Of a stretch of DNA of 12,503 nucleotides, positions 1 to 6,293 are shown one piece after another. This DNA is from Wohlfahrtiimonas sp. GTDB taxonomy: Bacteria > Pseudomonadota > Gammaproteobacteria > Cardiobacteriales > Wohlfahrtiimonadaceae. Both the position numbers and the translations under genes were made by a program. Below the pieces are notes generated by a model. That model worked only from the letters and a program-made list of their open reading frames with translations, ran no database searches and was not told where the DNA came from. Each line of letters starts with the position of its first letter. Positions within the stretch are counted from its first letter, which is position 1. The stretch spans positions 1-12,503 of the forward strand of contig JASLHB010000055.1 of the NCBI GenBank assembly GCA_030149965.1. The letters are read 5' to 3'.

Positions 1-279
1 AATGACAACAATACCTGCTAGCACCAACACATCAGCCAGCGTTGGATTCATAATCGTTTCTATAATATCCGAAGCAATCAAAACTTCTAAACTCAATAAT
101 ATATAAGAGCCTAAATATATCTTAATTTTATTGTTTTTATGAGCAATCTCAAATCGATTACCACCTTTACCTTCATTCATAACAAAACCAAACAATGCTT
201 TTGTTACGCCCACCAATAAAATTAAAATTGAGAAAACATTCAGCGTGAGAACAATATAATGTGTAATTTCTGCAAGCAT
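1..279 (-). CDS. DUF1622 family membrane protein (C-terminus cut by window edge)
   Basis: The reading frame runs from an ATG at 279 without a stop to base 1, giving the first 93 residues. They begin MLAEITHYIVL and contain LGSYILLSLEVLIASDII and NPTLADVLVLAGIVVI, which I recognise as typical of the DUF1622 family of small inner-membrane proteins. Hydrophobic stretches lie at about residues 8-35, 57-75 and from 81 to the edge, with a short basic loop (about 36-54) between the first two. The start is supported by AAGGA six bases upstream. The frame begins 27 bases after the yddG stop on the same strand, so the two genes are probably co-transcribed. The molecular function of DUF1622 is not known to me. 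Its position behind an amino-acid exporter does not establish a transport role. Confidence 0.75.
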   Translation of the reverse strand, partial: MLAEITHYIVLTLNVFSILILLVGVTKALFGFVMNEGKGGNRFEIAHKNNKIKIYLGSYILLSLEVLIASDIIETIMNPTLADVLVLAGIVVI

Positions 280-306
280 CCTTAATCCTTTATTATTGTT
301 GTAAAT

Positions 307-1188
307 TTATTGCTTTCTTGTGGCAAAGAAGCAGCACAATGAGCCAATACAGATCATAACAACACCTTGCCAGAATCCTAAAGACAATGTTGCACCCAAT
401 ACAATCGCTGCGAAAAATGCAGAAAATATTGGAATAAAATAGGATGCTGTTGCCAATATCATTACGTTGCCATGCAAAATACCAATATTCCAAGCTGCAT
501 AACCAAAACCCAAAGCTGAAGCCGCAAGCACTAAATATATTATAGATCGAACAGTAAAATGGAATTCATTCGTACCAATCAATAGATATTGAATCCATAA
601 CGTTGCTGCAACTAATATAAAAAATAGTGTAATGCCATTTTTTCCTTCGGCATATTTAGCAGTAACCACACAATAAGCTGACCAAATAATCGCCCCAACA
701 AATGCCAAAATGTAGCTCAGAGGGTTCTCTTGAATATTGGCAAACATCAACTGAAGATTCAGCCCGCCTTCATCGCCTAAAACCCAAGTAATTCCTAGCA
801 TTGAAATCAGAAATCCTGGAATCACCAACCAAGTAGTTTTCTGTTGATTAAATAAAATGCTAGCAATAATGGTCAAAGTTGGCCAAAGATAATTAATCAT
901 ACCAACTTCAATGGCTTGCCTGCCATTGTCTGCATAGCCAATAGACAATGCCAAACAAATTTCATACGAAACAAATAAAATAGTGCCTATCCATAGATAT
1001 TTTTTAGGAAAATGGCGAATAATTGGAAAACCTACAGAAAATAACAAAAAAATAGAAGCAAGCGTGTACATCAGCGCCGCTCCACCGATTGCACCAAAGC
1101 TTTCACTCACAACCCGAATCAAAGCCACAATAAAGCTCCATAATATAATGGCAATTAATCCTACTAATGTTGCTTGGGTTTTATTCAT
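307..1188 (-). CDS. yddG: YddG-type aromatic amino acid exporter (EamA/DMT superfamily)
   Basis: This 293-residue inner-membrane protein resembles E. coli YddG along its whole length as I remember that sequence, which also has about 293 residues. Shared blocks include ATLVGLIAIILWS (residues 6-18), FVSYEICLALSIGYA (72-86), NYLWPTLTI (99-107), NPLSYILAF (155-163) and AAWNIGILHGNV (231-242). About ten hydrophobic helices form two tandem EamA halves, the usual fold of the drug/metabolite transporter superfamily. E. coli YddG exports phenylalanine, tyrosine and tryptophan; the same substrates are inferred here from similarity. No good Shine-Dalgarno sequence precedes the ATG at 1188, but the N-terminus aligns with the family, so the start is probably right. 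A TATAAT-like -10 box lies at 1217-1222 on this strand without a convincing -35. The gene diverges from the pilin gene and is followed by the DUF1622 gene. Confidence 0.88.
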   Translation of the reverse strand: MNKTQATLVGLIAIILWSFIVALIRVVSESFGAIGGAALMYTLASIFLLFSVGFPIIRHFPKKYLWIGTILFVSYEICLALSIGYADNGRQAIEVGMINYLWPTLTIIASILFNQQKTTWLVIPGFLISMLGITWVLGDEGGLNLQLMFANIQENPLSYILAFVGAIIWSAYCVVTAKYAEGKNGITLFFILVAATLWIQYLLIGTNEFHFTVRSIIYLVLAASALGFGYAAWNIGILHGNVMILATASYFIPIFSAFFAAIVLGATLSLGFWQGVVMICIGSLCCFFATRKQ

Positions 1189-1409
1189 AGTTGTACCAAT
1201 TAATTATTTTCCAGCGATTATATTTCATTGCCTGCATCATAATTCTGCTAACAATACTCACCAATGATACCTTTTTAAAAAAAATTTCAAAATTAAAGTA
1301 ATTCAAAATAATTGAGTTTTATAACTTTCAATAAAATAACAAATAAAATATACTGCAATATTATATAGATACTCAATGAAAATAATAACTTGAATAATAT
1401 GGAGAATAT
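1189..1409. promoter_or_regulatory. Divergent intergenic region between yddG and the pilin gene
   Basis: This very AT-rich spacer must hold the promoters of both divergent genes. For yddG there is TATAAT at 1217-1222 (minus) with no recognisable -35. For the pilin gene there is TATACT at 1349-1354 (plus), preceded 17 bases upstream by a poor -35 (TTTCAA, 1326-1331). I saw no sigma-54 type GG/GC (-24/-12) element, although many pilin genes use one. No operator palindrome stands out. The promoter assignments are weak. Confidence 0.3.
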
Positions 1410-1946
1410 ATGACCTCTAAAGGATTTACTTTACTAGAATTAATGATAGTAATAGCAATTATAGGCATACTAGCAATGATAGCTATTCCACCTTATAGGG
1501 ACTATGTCATGAGAACAAAGGTAACCGAGGGATTAGCTGTCACATCTGTCTTTAGAGAAAAAATTATTGAATACTATGCTACAACAGGAATTGTACCAAC
1601 TAGCTTCGAAGAACTAGGATATACAAGTGCTGATATGACAAATGATATCTATAATTATCCTTCATTACCATTCGTCAACACTGAAACTCGTGCGGTTCAA
1701 TTTATCCCTGGAAGCAAAGGCACATACTTCATCTATTATAATACCCAAATAGATCCTGGGGTTAATCTAGAAATGCCTGTGTTGTACTATGTAAATTCTG
1801 GGGGGCAATTGCTATTTATTTGCGGAGATAAGGCGTGGCGATATGAAGTTCCTTCAGATGCTATTTTTAAACCTGATAGACTATATAAATATGCACAGCC
1901 AGGCCGCTCGATGCCAACAAGATGGCAACCAATAGTTTGTAGATAA
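1410..1946 (+). CDS. Type IV pilin-like protein (prepilin with class III signal)
   Basis: The protein has 178 residues and begins with a five-residue basic leader, MTSKG, followed by FTLLELMIVIAIIGILA. This is a textbook prepilin-peptidase site: cleavage after Gly5, N-methylated Phe as mature residue 1, and Glu as mature residue 5. The hydrophobic helix is the pilus-core and membrane anchor. The globular part has cysteines at 138 and 177, two residues from the end, consistent with the C-terminal disulfide loop of type IVa pilins. The start has GGAG at 1401-1404, five bases upstream. No pilus assembly gene is nearby, and an intrinsic terminator follows at once, so it looks monocistronic. Codon use is unlike the neighbours: by my count 7 of 17 Ile codons are ATA and 6 of 9 Arg codons are AGA/AGG. 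It could be a major pilin, a minor pilin or a type II secretion pseudopilin. The length and Cys pair favour a pilin. Confidence 0.85.
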   Translation: MTSKGFTLLELMIVIAIIGILAMIAIPPYRDYVMRTKVTEGLAVTSVFREKIIEYYATTGIVPTSFEELGYTSADMTNDIYNYPSLPFVNTETRAVQFIPGSKGTYFIYYNTQIDPGVNLEMPVLYYVNSGGQLLFICGDKAWRYEVPSDAIFKPDRLYKYAQPGRSMPTRWQPIVCR

Positions 1947-1983
1947 AATTCTAAAATATGAATAATTTGTCTTTAGCAATAAT

Positions 1984-2012
1984 AAAAGCCCTGAACTAAG
2001 TTCAGGGCTTTT
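1984..2012. terminator. Bidirectional intrinsic terminator between pilin gene and tRNA-Ser
   Basis: A perfect 13-bp stem, AAAAGCCCTGAAC (1984-1996) and GTTCAGGGCTTTT (2000-2012), is closed by a three-base TAA loop. The A-tract and T-tract flank a GC-rich core, so the hairpin ends in Us on both strands. It lies 37 bases after the pilin stop codon and six bases beyond the tRNA 3' end, so it should end both convergent transcripts. Confidence 0.9.
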
Positions 2013-2018
2013 CAATTC

Positions 2019-2108
2019 TGGCGGAGGCGGTGGGATTCGAACTCACGAACGGTTTAACCCGTTGCCGGTTTTCAAGACCGGTGCCTTCAACCACTCGGCC
2101 ACGCCTCC
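2019..2108 (-). tRNA. serT: tRNA-Ser(UGA)
   Basis: On the minus strand the 90-nt sequence has acceptor strands GGAGGCG and CGCCTCC, discriminator G73 and an encoded CCA end (2019-2021). The D-arm is GCCGAGTGGTTGAAGGC. The anticodon stem CCGGT/ACCGG holds the loop CTTGAAA, giving anticodon TGA (2072-2074), which reads UCA and other UCN serine codons. The long variable arm AACGG/CCGTT is the class II feature expected of tRNA-Ser, and TTCGAAT is the T-loop. The T-stem strands GTGAG and CCCAC leave one A-C mismatch (A52-C62, at 2043 and 2033). All other parts look intact, so I regard the gene as functional. The symbol is given by analogy with the E. coli UGA serine tRNA. Confidence 0.97.
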
Positions 2109-2121
2109 AAAAGAGAAATGA

Positions 2122-2149
2122 ATTATATACAATTCATAATCAAATGCAA
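2122..2149 (-). promoter_or_regulatory. Candidate promoter of tRNA-Ser
   Basis: Reading the minus strand, TTGCAT (2149-2144) is followed after 16 bases by a perfect TATAAT (2127-2122). The -10 box ends 13 bases before the mature tRNA 5' end, leaving room for a short 5' leader to be removed by RNase P. The -10 is consensus and the -35 matches in its first three bases. Confidence 0.5.
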
Positions 2150-2171
2150 CTATTAATTATTCATTTGATTA
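2137..2171. repeat. 10-bp inverted repeat downstream of the amidase gene
   Basis: TAATCAAATG (2137-2146) and CATTTGATTA (2162-2171) are perfect inverted repeats separated by 15 bases. The element lies after the amidase stop codon and overlaps the putative -35 of the tRNA-Ser promoter. It has few GC pairs and no following T-tract on the amidase strand, so it would be a poor intrinsic terminator. It may be a regulatory palindrome or chance in AT-rich DNA. Confidence 0.4.
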
Positions 2172-2192
2172 AAAATAATGCAGATCTATTTT

Positions 2193-3746
2193 TTATGGAA
2201 TTCGCAACATCGTTCCTACAGGCACCCGCAACTGATTACTAGGCAAATTGTTCACTTTACGCAAATTATCTGCCGAAATTTTATATCGCTTAGCAACATC
2301 ATCTAAAGATTCACCGCGCCCTACTTTATGCTGCTTACCTTGCACACGATTAGATTGAGCAACAGGCTTAGGATTACCTTTCGCCTCCAACTCCAATGTA
2401 GGGAAAGTCACTTGAGATTTACTTTCTAAATTCACACGCGGTGCATTATTATTCACATTTGCCTTAGGTGAATTTGGTGTTGCTGTAATTGTTGGCTTAC
2501 CTGCTGGTACAGTTGGCGTCACTTTTTTAGGTGCGGCAACTGTGCTATAAACCAACTCGGTTGCAGGCCGTTTTTTGAAATATGCACGAATGCCCTTCAT
2601 CATATCGTCTGCTAAACGTTTCTGATGAGATGCTGTGCGCAATTTCTTTTCATCATTGGCATTTGAAATGAAACCTGTTTCCACTAAAACAGAAGGAATA
2701 TCTGGTGCTTTTAATACAGCAAAGTTTGCACGCTCTACATTTTGCTTATGCAATTTCGTATCATGTTGCAAATAGCCCAAAATTTGTTTTCCTAACTCAT
2801 TCGATGCTTCAATTGTCGCATCTTGTGAGATATCCAATAACATTGAGGCAATTGCATTGTCTTTATCAGACATTTTTACACCTGCCACAATATCTGATCT
2901 ATTCTCTTTTTCTGCCAACAATCTTGCAGCTTCACTGGAAGCACCTTTAGTTGACAAAATATAAACTGAAGCGCCCCATGCTGCGCTATTCAATGCAGCA
3001 TCTGCGTGAATAGAAACGAACATATCTGCCTTTTGGCGTCTTGCAATCAATACTCGTTCACGCAATGGAATAAAACGATCACTATCACGCGTCATAATTG
3101 CACGCATACCTGACTCGCGATTAATTCGATCACGCAACGCTTTACCAATTGCCAATACAACATCTTTTTCAAGTGTTTTACTAGGACCAATTGCGCCTGG
3201 ATCTTTACCACCATGCCCAGGATCAATCACAATAAGCATATTTTTCTTGGCCACTTGTTTTGCAACTTGCACACTAGATTGTTCAGAAACAATGGCAGAT
3301 GATCCAGATGCAAACGCGCTATCTTTAGAAACGGCTGTACTTCCTTGGCTAATTAAAATCACCAGTTCGTAACCTTTCTTACCTTTCACTAATGCAGTTG
3401 AACCTGGTACTGATTTCACTAAATCCACAACAATACGTAAATCTGTACCTTGCTGCGTACCTAAACGAACACCACTAACATTTTTACCTGTAATTGGTAA
3501 CGATTGCACTTTTTGTCGCAACTGTGCTTGAGGTAAATCTACCACCAATCTTGGTGGACTATCTAATCGAAAGCTTGTGAAATTTGTTCGTTCATTCAAT
3601 GGGAACACAATTCTCAAGTTACCATCAGGCGTTGTTGAGCTAACACCATTCCCAACCAATGTCACAGCATGTGCAAAACCCATGCTAAAGATAAGCAACA
3701 AGCACACAAAATATGCTCGAAGTGTTTTAGAGAATAAATCAACCAT
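2193..3746 (-). CDS. amiC: Periplasmic N-acetylmuramoyl-L-alanine amidase, AmiB/AmiC type with LysM domain
   Basis: The enzyme cleaves the amide bond between N-acetylmuramic acid and the stem peptide, splitting septal peptidoglycan so daughter cells separate. The 517 residues comprise a signal peptide (about 1-27, ending AHA), an AMIN domain for envelope targeting (about 30-130), an Amidase_3 catalytic domain (about 171-390), a Pro/Thr/Asn-rich linker and a C-terminal LysM domain (about 472-516). Expected zinc ligands are visible: His178 in DPGHGG, Glu193 in TLEKD and His247 in SIHAD. The catalytic Glu356 is in VLVETGF. Residues about 280-335 match the regulatory helix insert that blocks the active site of AmiB/AmiC enzymes until an EnvC- or NlpD-type activator binds. 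The LysM tail fits Pseudomonas-type AmiB; the catalytic core reads closer to AmiC, so the symbol is provisional. It starts 2 nt after the TPR gene, and its nearest Shine-Dalgarno-like AAGGA is about 14 bases away, which suggests translational coupling. Confidence 0.93.
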   Translation of the reverse strand: MVDLFSKTLRAYFVCLLLIFSMGFAHAVTLVGNGVSSTTPDGNLRIVFPLNERTNFTSFRLDSPPRLVVDLPQAQLRQKVQSLPITGKNVSGVRLGTQQGTDLRIVVDLVKSVPGSTALVKGKKGYELVILISQGSTAVSKDSAFASGSSAIVSEQSSVQVAKQVAKKNMLIVIDPGHGGKDPGAIGPSKTLEKDVVLAIGKALRDRINRESGMRAIMTRDSDRFIPLRERVLIARRQKADMFVSIHADAALNSAAWGASVYILSTKGASSEAARLLAEKENRSDIVAGVKMSDKDNAIASMLLDISQDATIEASNELGKQILGYLQHDTKLHKQNVERANFAVLKAPDIPSVLVETGFISNANDEKKLRTASHQKRLADDMMKGIRAYFKKRPATELVYSTVAAPKKVTPTVPAGKPTITATPNSPKANVNNNAPRVNLESKSQVTFPTLELEAKGNPKPVAQSNRVQGKQHKVGRGESLDDVAKRYKISADNLRKVNNLPSNQLRVPVGTMLRIP

Positions 3747-3748
3747 AA

Positions 3749-5425
3749 TTACTTTAAGATTCCTTGATATCTTTTTATCAATGCGATGGTTTCAGCATGA
3801 TCAGGATAAACATCTTTTAAACGATCAAAGAGCGCTATCGCCTCTTCAGCTTTTTTCTCTTCCATCAATAAAGCAATATAATGCGAAATCACATCAGGCT
3901 GCTTCAATCGATTATACGCTGGCCACAAATATTTACGTGCTTCCACGTAATTACCTTCTTGGAAATATCCCCAACCAACACTATCCAAAATTGCAGGCTC
4001 ATCTGGTTCTAATTCGATCGCCTTTTTCAAATATTCCATTGCATAACTGCGTTCTTTCGCATTTTTAGCAATTTCTAACATCACATAACCATAACCATTC
4101 AAAGCTAAAGCATCTTCTGGATTCTTCTGAATCCAAGACAACATCAACTCTTGCATCTTGTCATATTGCTTCATTTCTTGGTAAGCAACAGACTTGTAAT
4201 AAGTATAGATGAACAAATCATAATTTGTGACAACATCTAAAATTTCAGCGTATGGCAATAACAACTGATAATCATACGATTTTTCCAACATATCTAACTG
4301 CTGATTGTATAAATATTCTGTGCGATCAGGAAACTTAGTACGCAATTCATCAAATATTGCTAAAAAAGTCGCATATGACTTTTTACGAAGCGCCATATCA
4401 GCCTCTGCAATTAATCGCACAACTTGAACATCAATCACATTAATATTGGGCAACATTTCATACAAATCACCATATCGTCCTGTTGTGCGTGCAAACTCAG
4501 CCAATCTAAATACAACACTGACATAATCACCCTTCAAATGAATGACTTTTTCTACATTCTCTTTAGCCATATCATTTTTACCTAAAGCAAAATGCAACAA
4601 AGCTAAATGTCCATAAATACGCGCATCATCTTGATAATCATCAGCTAATTGATCGCCATAAGCCAATGCATCTTTGAAATAAAATTCATTAATCAACGCT
4701 TGTAGATATTCAATTTTGATATCAGCTTTTGCACTATTTTCAGAAGCTTGCTTCAGAATACTCAAACCTTTCTCTGGCTCATTCAATAATGAATAAGCGT
4801 ACATGAGCAAAGAATAATTCACGGCATTTTCTTGCCCTTTAAGAATCACTTCATTCAAGTATTCAATTGCTTCACTATAATGTCCATTATCCACCAATAA
4901 GCTTGCCAATAAAGGCGTTACATCTGCGGAGTAATCATTCATTTTCGCAATTTTCTGATAGATATCTAAAAATGCTTTGGGCTCGATTTGACTTTTTAAC
5001 TCGCGATATAAAAAATGAAAGCCATTATCATTTTCTTCATTTTGGTAAAGATGTGCAATTTTATTCATCACATGCGCTGCTTTCTCATGACTATTTAAGC
5101 GGGCATACATAATAGTTTCGAATAATAACACTTCAATATTATTAGGCTCATCCGCCAAAATCTGATCTAAAAATGACAAAGCTTTAACGTAATCCGCTTG
5201 TCCATAAGCGAGATTAAATTGCTGCCTTAACACATACGGAATTTTTTGATTGTTTGTAATTTTTTCTAAATAACCCGTTGCAGACTCTAAGTCATTGCGC
5301 TGCACAGCCAACTCTCCCAATAAAAAATTGAGCATCGCGCTCTCTTTTTCAGGGGCTTGTGCATATGTTACACCCAACATTACACTTAAACTCATCACAA
5401 GACTTAATGTCATTTTTTTCATCAT
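3749..5425 (-). CDS. Secreted tetratricopeptide repeat (TPR) protein
   Basis: The 558-residue protein starts with a Sec signal peptide (MMKKMTLSLVMSLSVMLG, probable cleavage after AQA at 22-24). It lacks a lipobox cysteine, so a soluble periplasmic protein is predicted. The rest is helical and repetitive. Degenerate TPR-like units run through residues 30-430, and the clearest repeats lie near the C-terminus, including DALALNGYGYVMLE (438-451), AMEYLKKAIELEPDEPAILD (462-481) and VGWGYFQEGNYVEARKYL (483-500). That C-terminal block, with DSVGW, resembles a family of Pseudomonas TPR proteins often encoded near lolB. TPRs bind proteins; no enzymatic motif is visible. The ATG at 5425 has AGGA 11 bases upstream, and a second in-frame ATG follows directly, which sits at 8 bases and could be the real start. 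A TAGAAT -10 candidate lies at 5459-5464. The amidase gene follows 2 nt later, so the two are surely one operon. A link to peptidoglycan turnover is inference. Confidence 0.88.
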   Translation of the reverse strand: MMKKMTLSLVMSLSVMLGVTYAQAPEKESAMLNFLLGELAVQRNDLESATGYLEKITNNQKIPYVLRQQFNLAYGQADYVKALSFLDQILADEPNNIEVLLFETIMYARLNSHEKAAHVMNKIAHLYQNEENDNGFHFLYRELKSQIEPKAFLDIYQKIAKMNDYSADVTPLLASLLVDNGHYSEAIEYLNEVILKGQENAVNYSLLMYAYSLLNEPEKGLSILKQASENSAKADIKIEYLQALINEFYFKDALAYGDQLADDYQDDARIYGHLALLHFALGKNDMAKENVEKVIHLKGDYVSVVFRLAEFARTTGRYGDLYEMLPNINVIDVQVVRLIAEADMALRKKSYATFLAIFDELRTKFPDRTEYLYNQQLDMLEKSYDYQLLLPYAEILDVVTNYDLFIYTYYKSVAYQEMKQYDKMQELMLSWIQKNPEDALALNGYGYVMLEIAKNAKERSYAMEYLKKAIELEPDEPAILDSVGWGYFQEGNYVEARKYLWPAYNRLKQPDVISHYIALLMEEKKAEEAIALFDRLKDVYPDHAETIALIKRYQGILK

Positions 5426-5590
5426 AACAGCGTGTATCCTTTTAGAGATTTCTGCGTAATTCTACACTAAAAAATAGCCACATTCTTCTATATGTCGTTT
5501 TCTTTACGTTTTGCCTATAGCATTCTGCAAAATAAGTCGATATGATCAAATGAAGTCGTAAAAATAAAAACAAATTCTAGGGGGATCAAT
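5426..5590. promoter_or_regulatory. Divergent intergenic region between the TPR gene and elbB
   Basis: The spacer must contain promoters for the tpr-amiC and elbB-hom-ilv transcripts. On the minus strand TAGAAT (5459-5464) is a reasonable -10 for the TPR gene, about 34 bases before its ATG. On the plus strand TATGAT (5541-5546) could be a -10 for elbB, but no fitting -35 is present. I saw no attenuator-like hairpin series or branched-chain-rich leader peptide. Confidence 0.3.
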
Positions 5591-6274
5591 ATGAGCAGGA
5601 AAGTTGCGCTCTTTTTATCTGGTGCAGGTCATTTAGATGGCAGTGAAATCACTGAGGCAGTTGCTTTGATTATCGCATTGTCTAAATATGAGTTTGCTGT
5701 AGATTTTTTCGCCCCTGATCGCCCACAAGCTGATGTGATGAATACTAAAGCACAGCTTGCCATGAATGAAACACGCAACATCTTAATTGAATCTTCACGC
5801 ATTACTCGCGGACAAATTCAAACATTAGATCAGTTTAATGTTGAAGATTATGAAGCAGTTATTCTACCTGGCGGATTTGGCGCTGTAAAAAACTTTACAA
5901 CCTTCCTAGAAGATGGCATTAATGCTTATTTACATAATGATATTAAAAAAGCATTATTAAATATCATTACCCACAAAAAATGGATAATTGGAATTTGTGC
6001 TGCACCTTTAGTGATTGCTTTGGCAATGCGTGATGCAGAACAATCCAATGCAATGTTAACTTTTGGACAAAGTAACGGTGCAACAGATTTTCTACCAGCA
6101 TTGGATGCTTGGAAAATTAAACACATTGATACAAATATCAATGAATACTACATAGATGAAGAACATCGACTCATCACAAGCGGTGCATACATGTTTAATG
6201 ATGCAACACCTTATGACATATATCGTTGTTCTGACCTTATTATTGAAACACTATTAAAACAGTTAAGACATTAG
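5591..6274 (+). CDS. elbB: ElbB-type DJ-1/PfpI (GATase1-like) protein, putative glyoxalase
   Basis: The 227 residues match the ElbB/ES1 family in length and motifs. The N-terminus is KVALFLSGAGHLDGSEITEA (4-23), followed by FAPDRPQADV (40-49), MNETRNILIESSRITRG (58-74), ILPGGFGAVKNF (91-102) and the nucleophile elbow GICAAP with Cys136. In E. coli, ElbB was first linked to isoprenoid (lycopene) yields and later shown to have weak glyoxalase activity. The physiological substrate remains uncertain, and an exact role here cannot be read from sequence. It is cytoplasmic, with no signal peptide. The ATG has a very strong AGGGGGA Shine-Dalgarno sequence (5579-5585) five bases upstream. It is followed after 19 bases by homoserine dehydrogenase and appears to be the first gene of the elbB-hom-ilvIHC transcript. 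I know of no metabolic reason for that pairing. Confidence 0.9.
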   Translation: MSRKVALFLSGAGHLDGSEITEAVALIIALSKYEFAVDFFAPDRPQADVMNTKAQLAMNETRNILIESSRITRGQIQTLDQFNVEDYEAVILPGGFGAVKNFTTFLEDGINAYLHNDIKKALLNIITHKKWIIGICAAPLVIALAMRDAEQSNAMLTFGQSNGATDFLPALDAWKIKHIDTNINEYYIDEEHRLITSGAYMFNDATPYDIYRCSDLIIETLLKQLRH

Positions 6275-6293
6275 AGTTGGAAAAAATTAGCGC

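Noticed and set aside
1230..1250. Near-palindrome around GCATCATAATTCTGC upstream of yddG as an operator
   Set aside because: The arms match only in their outer three bases and AT centre; too weak in AT-rich DNA.
2019..2042. tRNA-Ser 3' end as the attachment site of an integrated element carrying the pilin gene
   Set aside because: No copy of the tRNA 3' sequence was found near 1189-1409, and there is no integrase gene in the window.
3577..4068. A 163-codon open frame on the plus strand across the amidase/TPR junction
   Set aside because: It is antisense to two well-supported genes, has no Shine-Dalgarno sequence or recognisable domain, and its composition fits a frame shadow. The same holds for other antisense or shifted frames inside yddG, the TPR gene, elbB, hom, ilvI and the DAHP synthase gene.
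5492..5545. A 17-codon frame (MSFSLRFAYSILQNKSI) upstream of elbB as a possible attenuation leader peptide
   Set aside because: It has no ribosome binding site, no run of Ile, Val or Leu codons, and no terminator/antiterminator hairpins follow.
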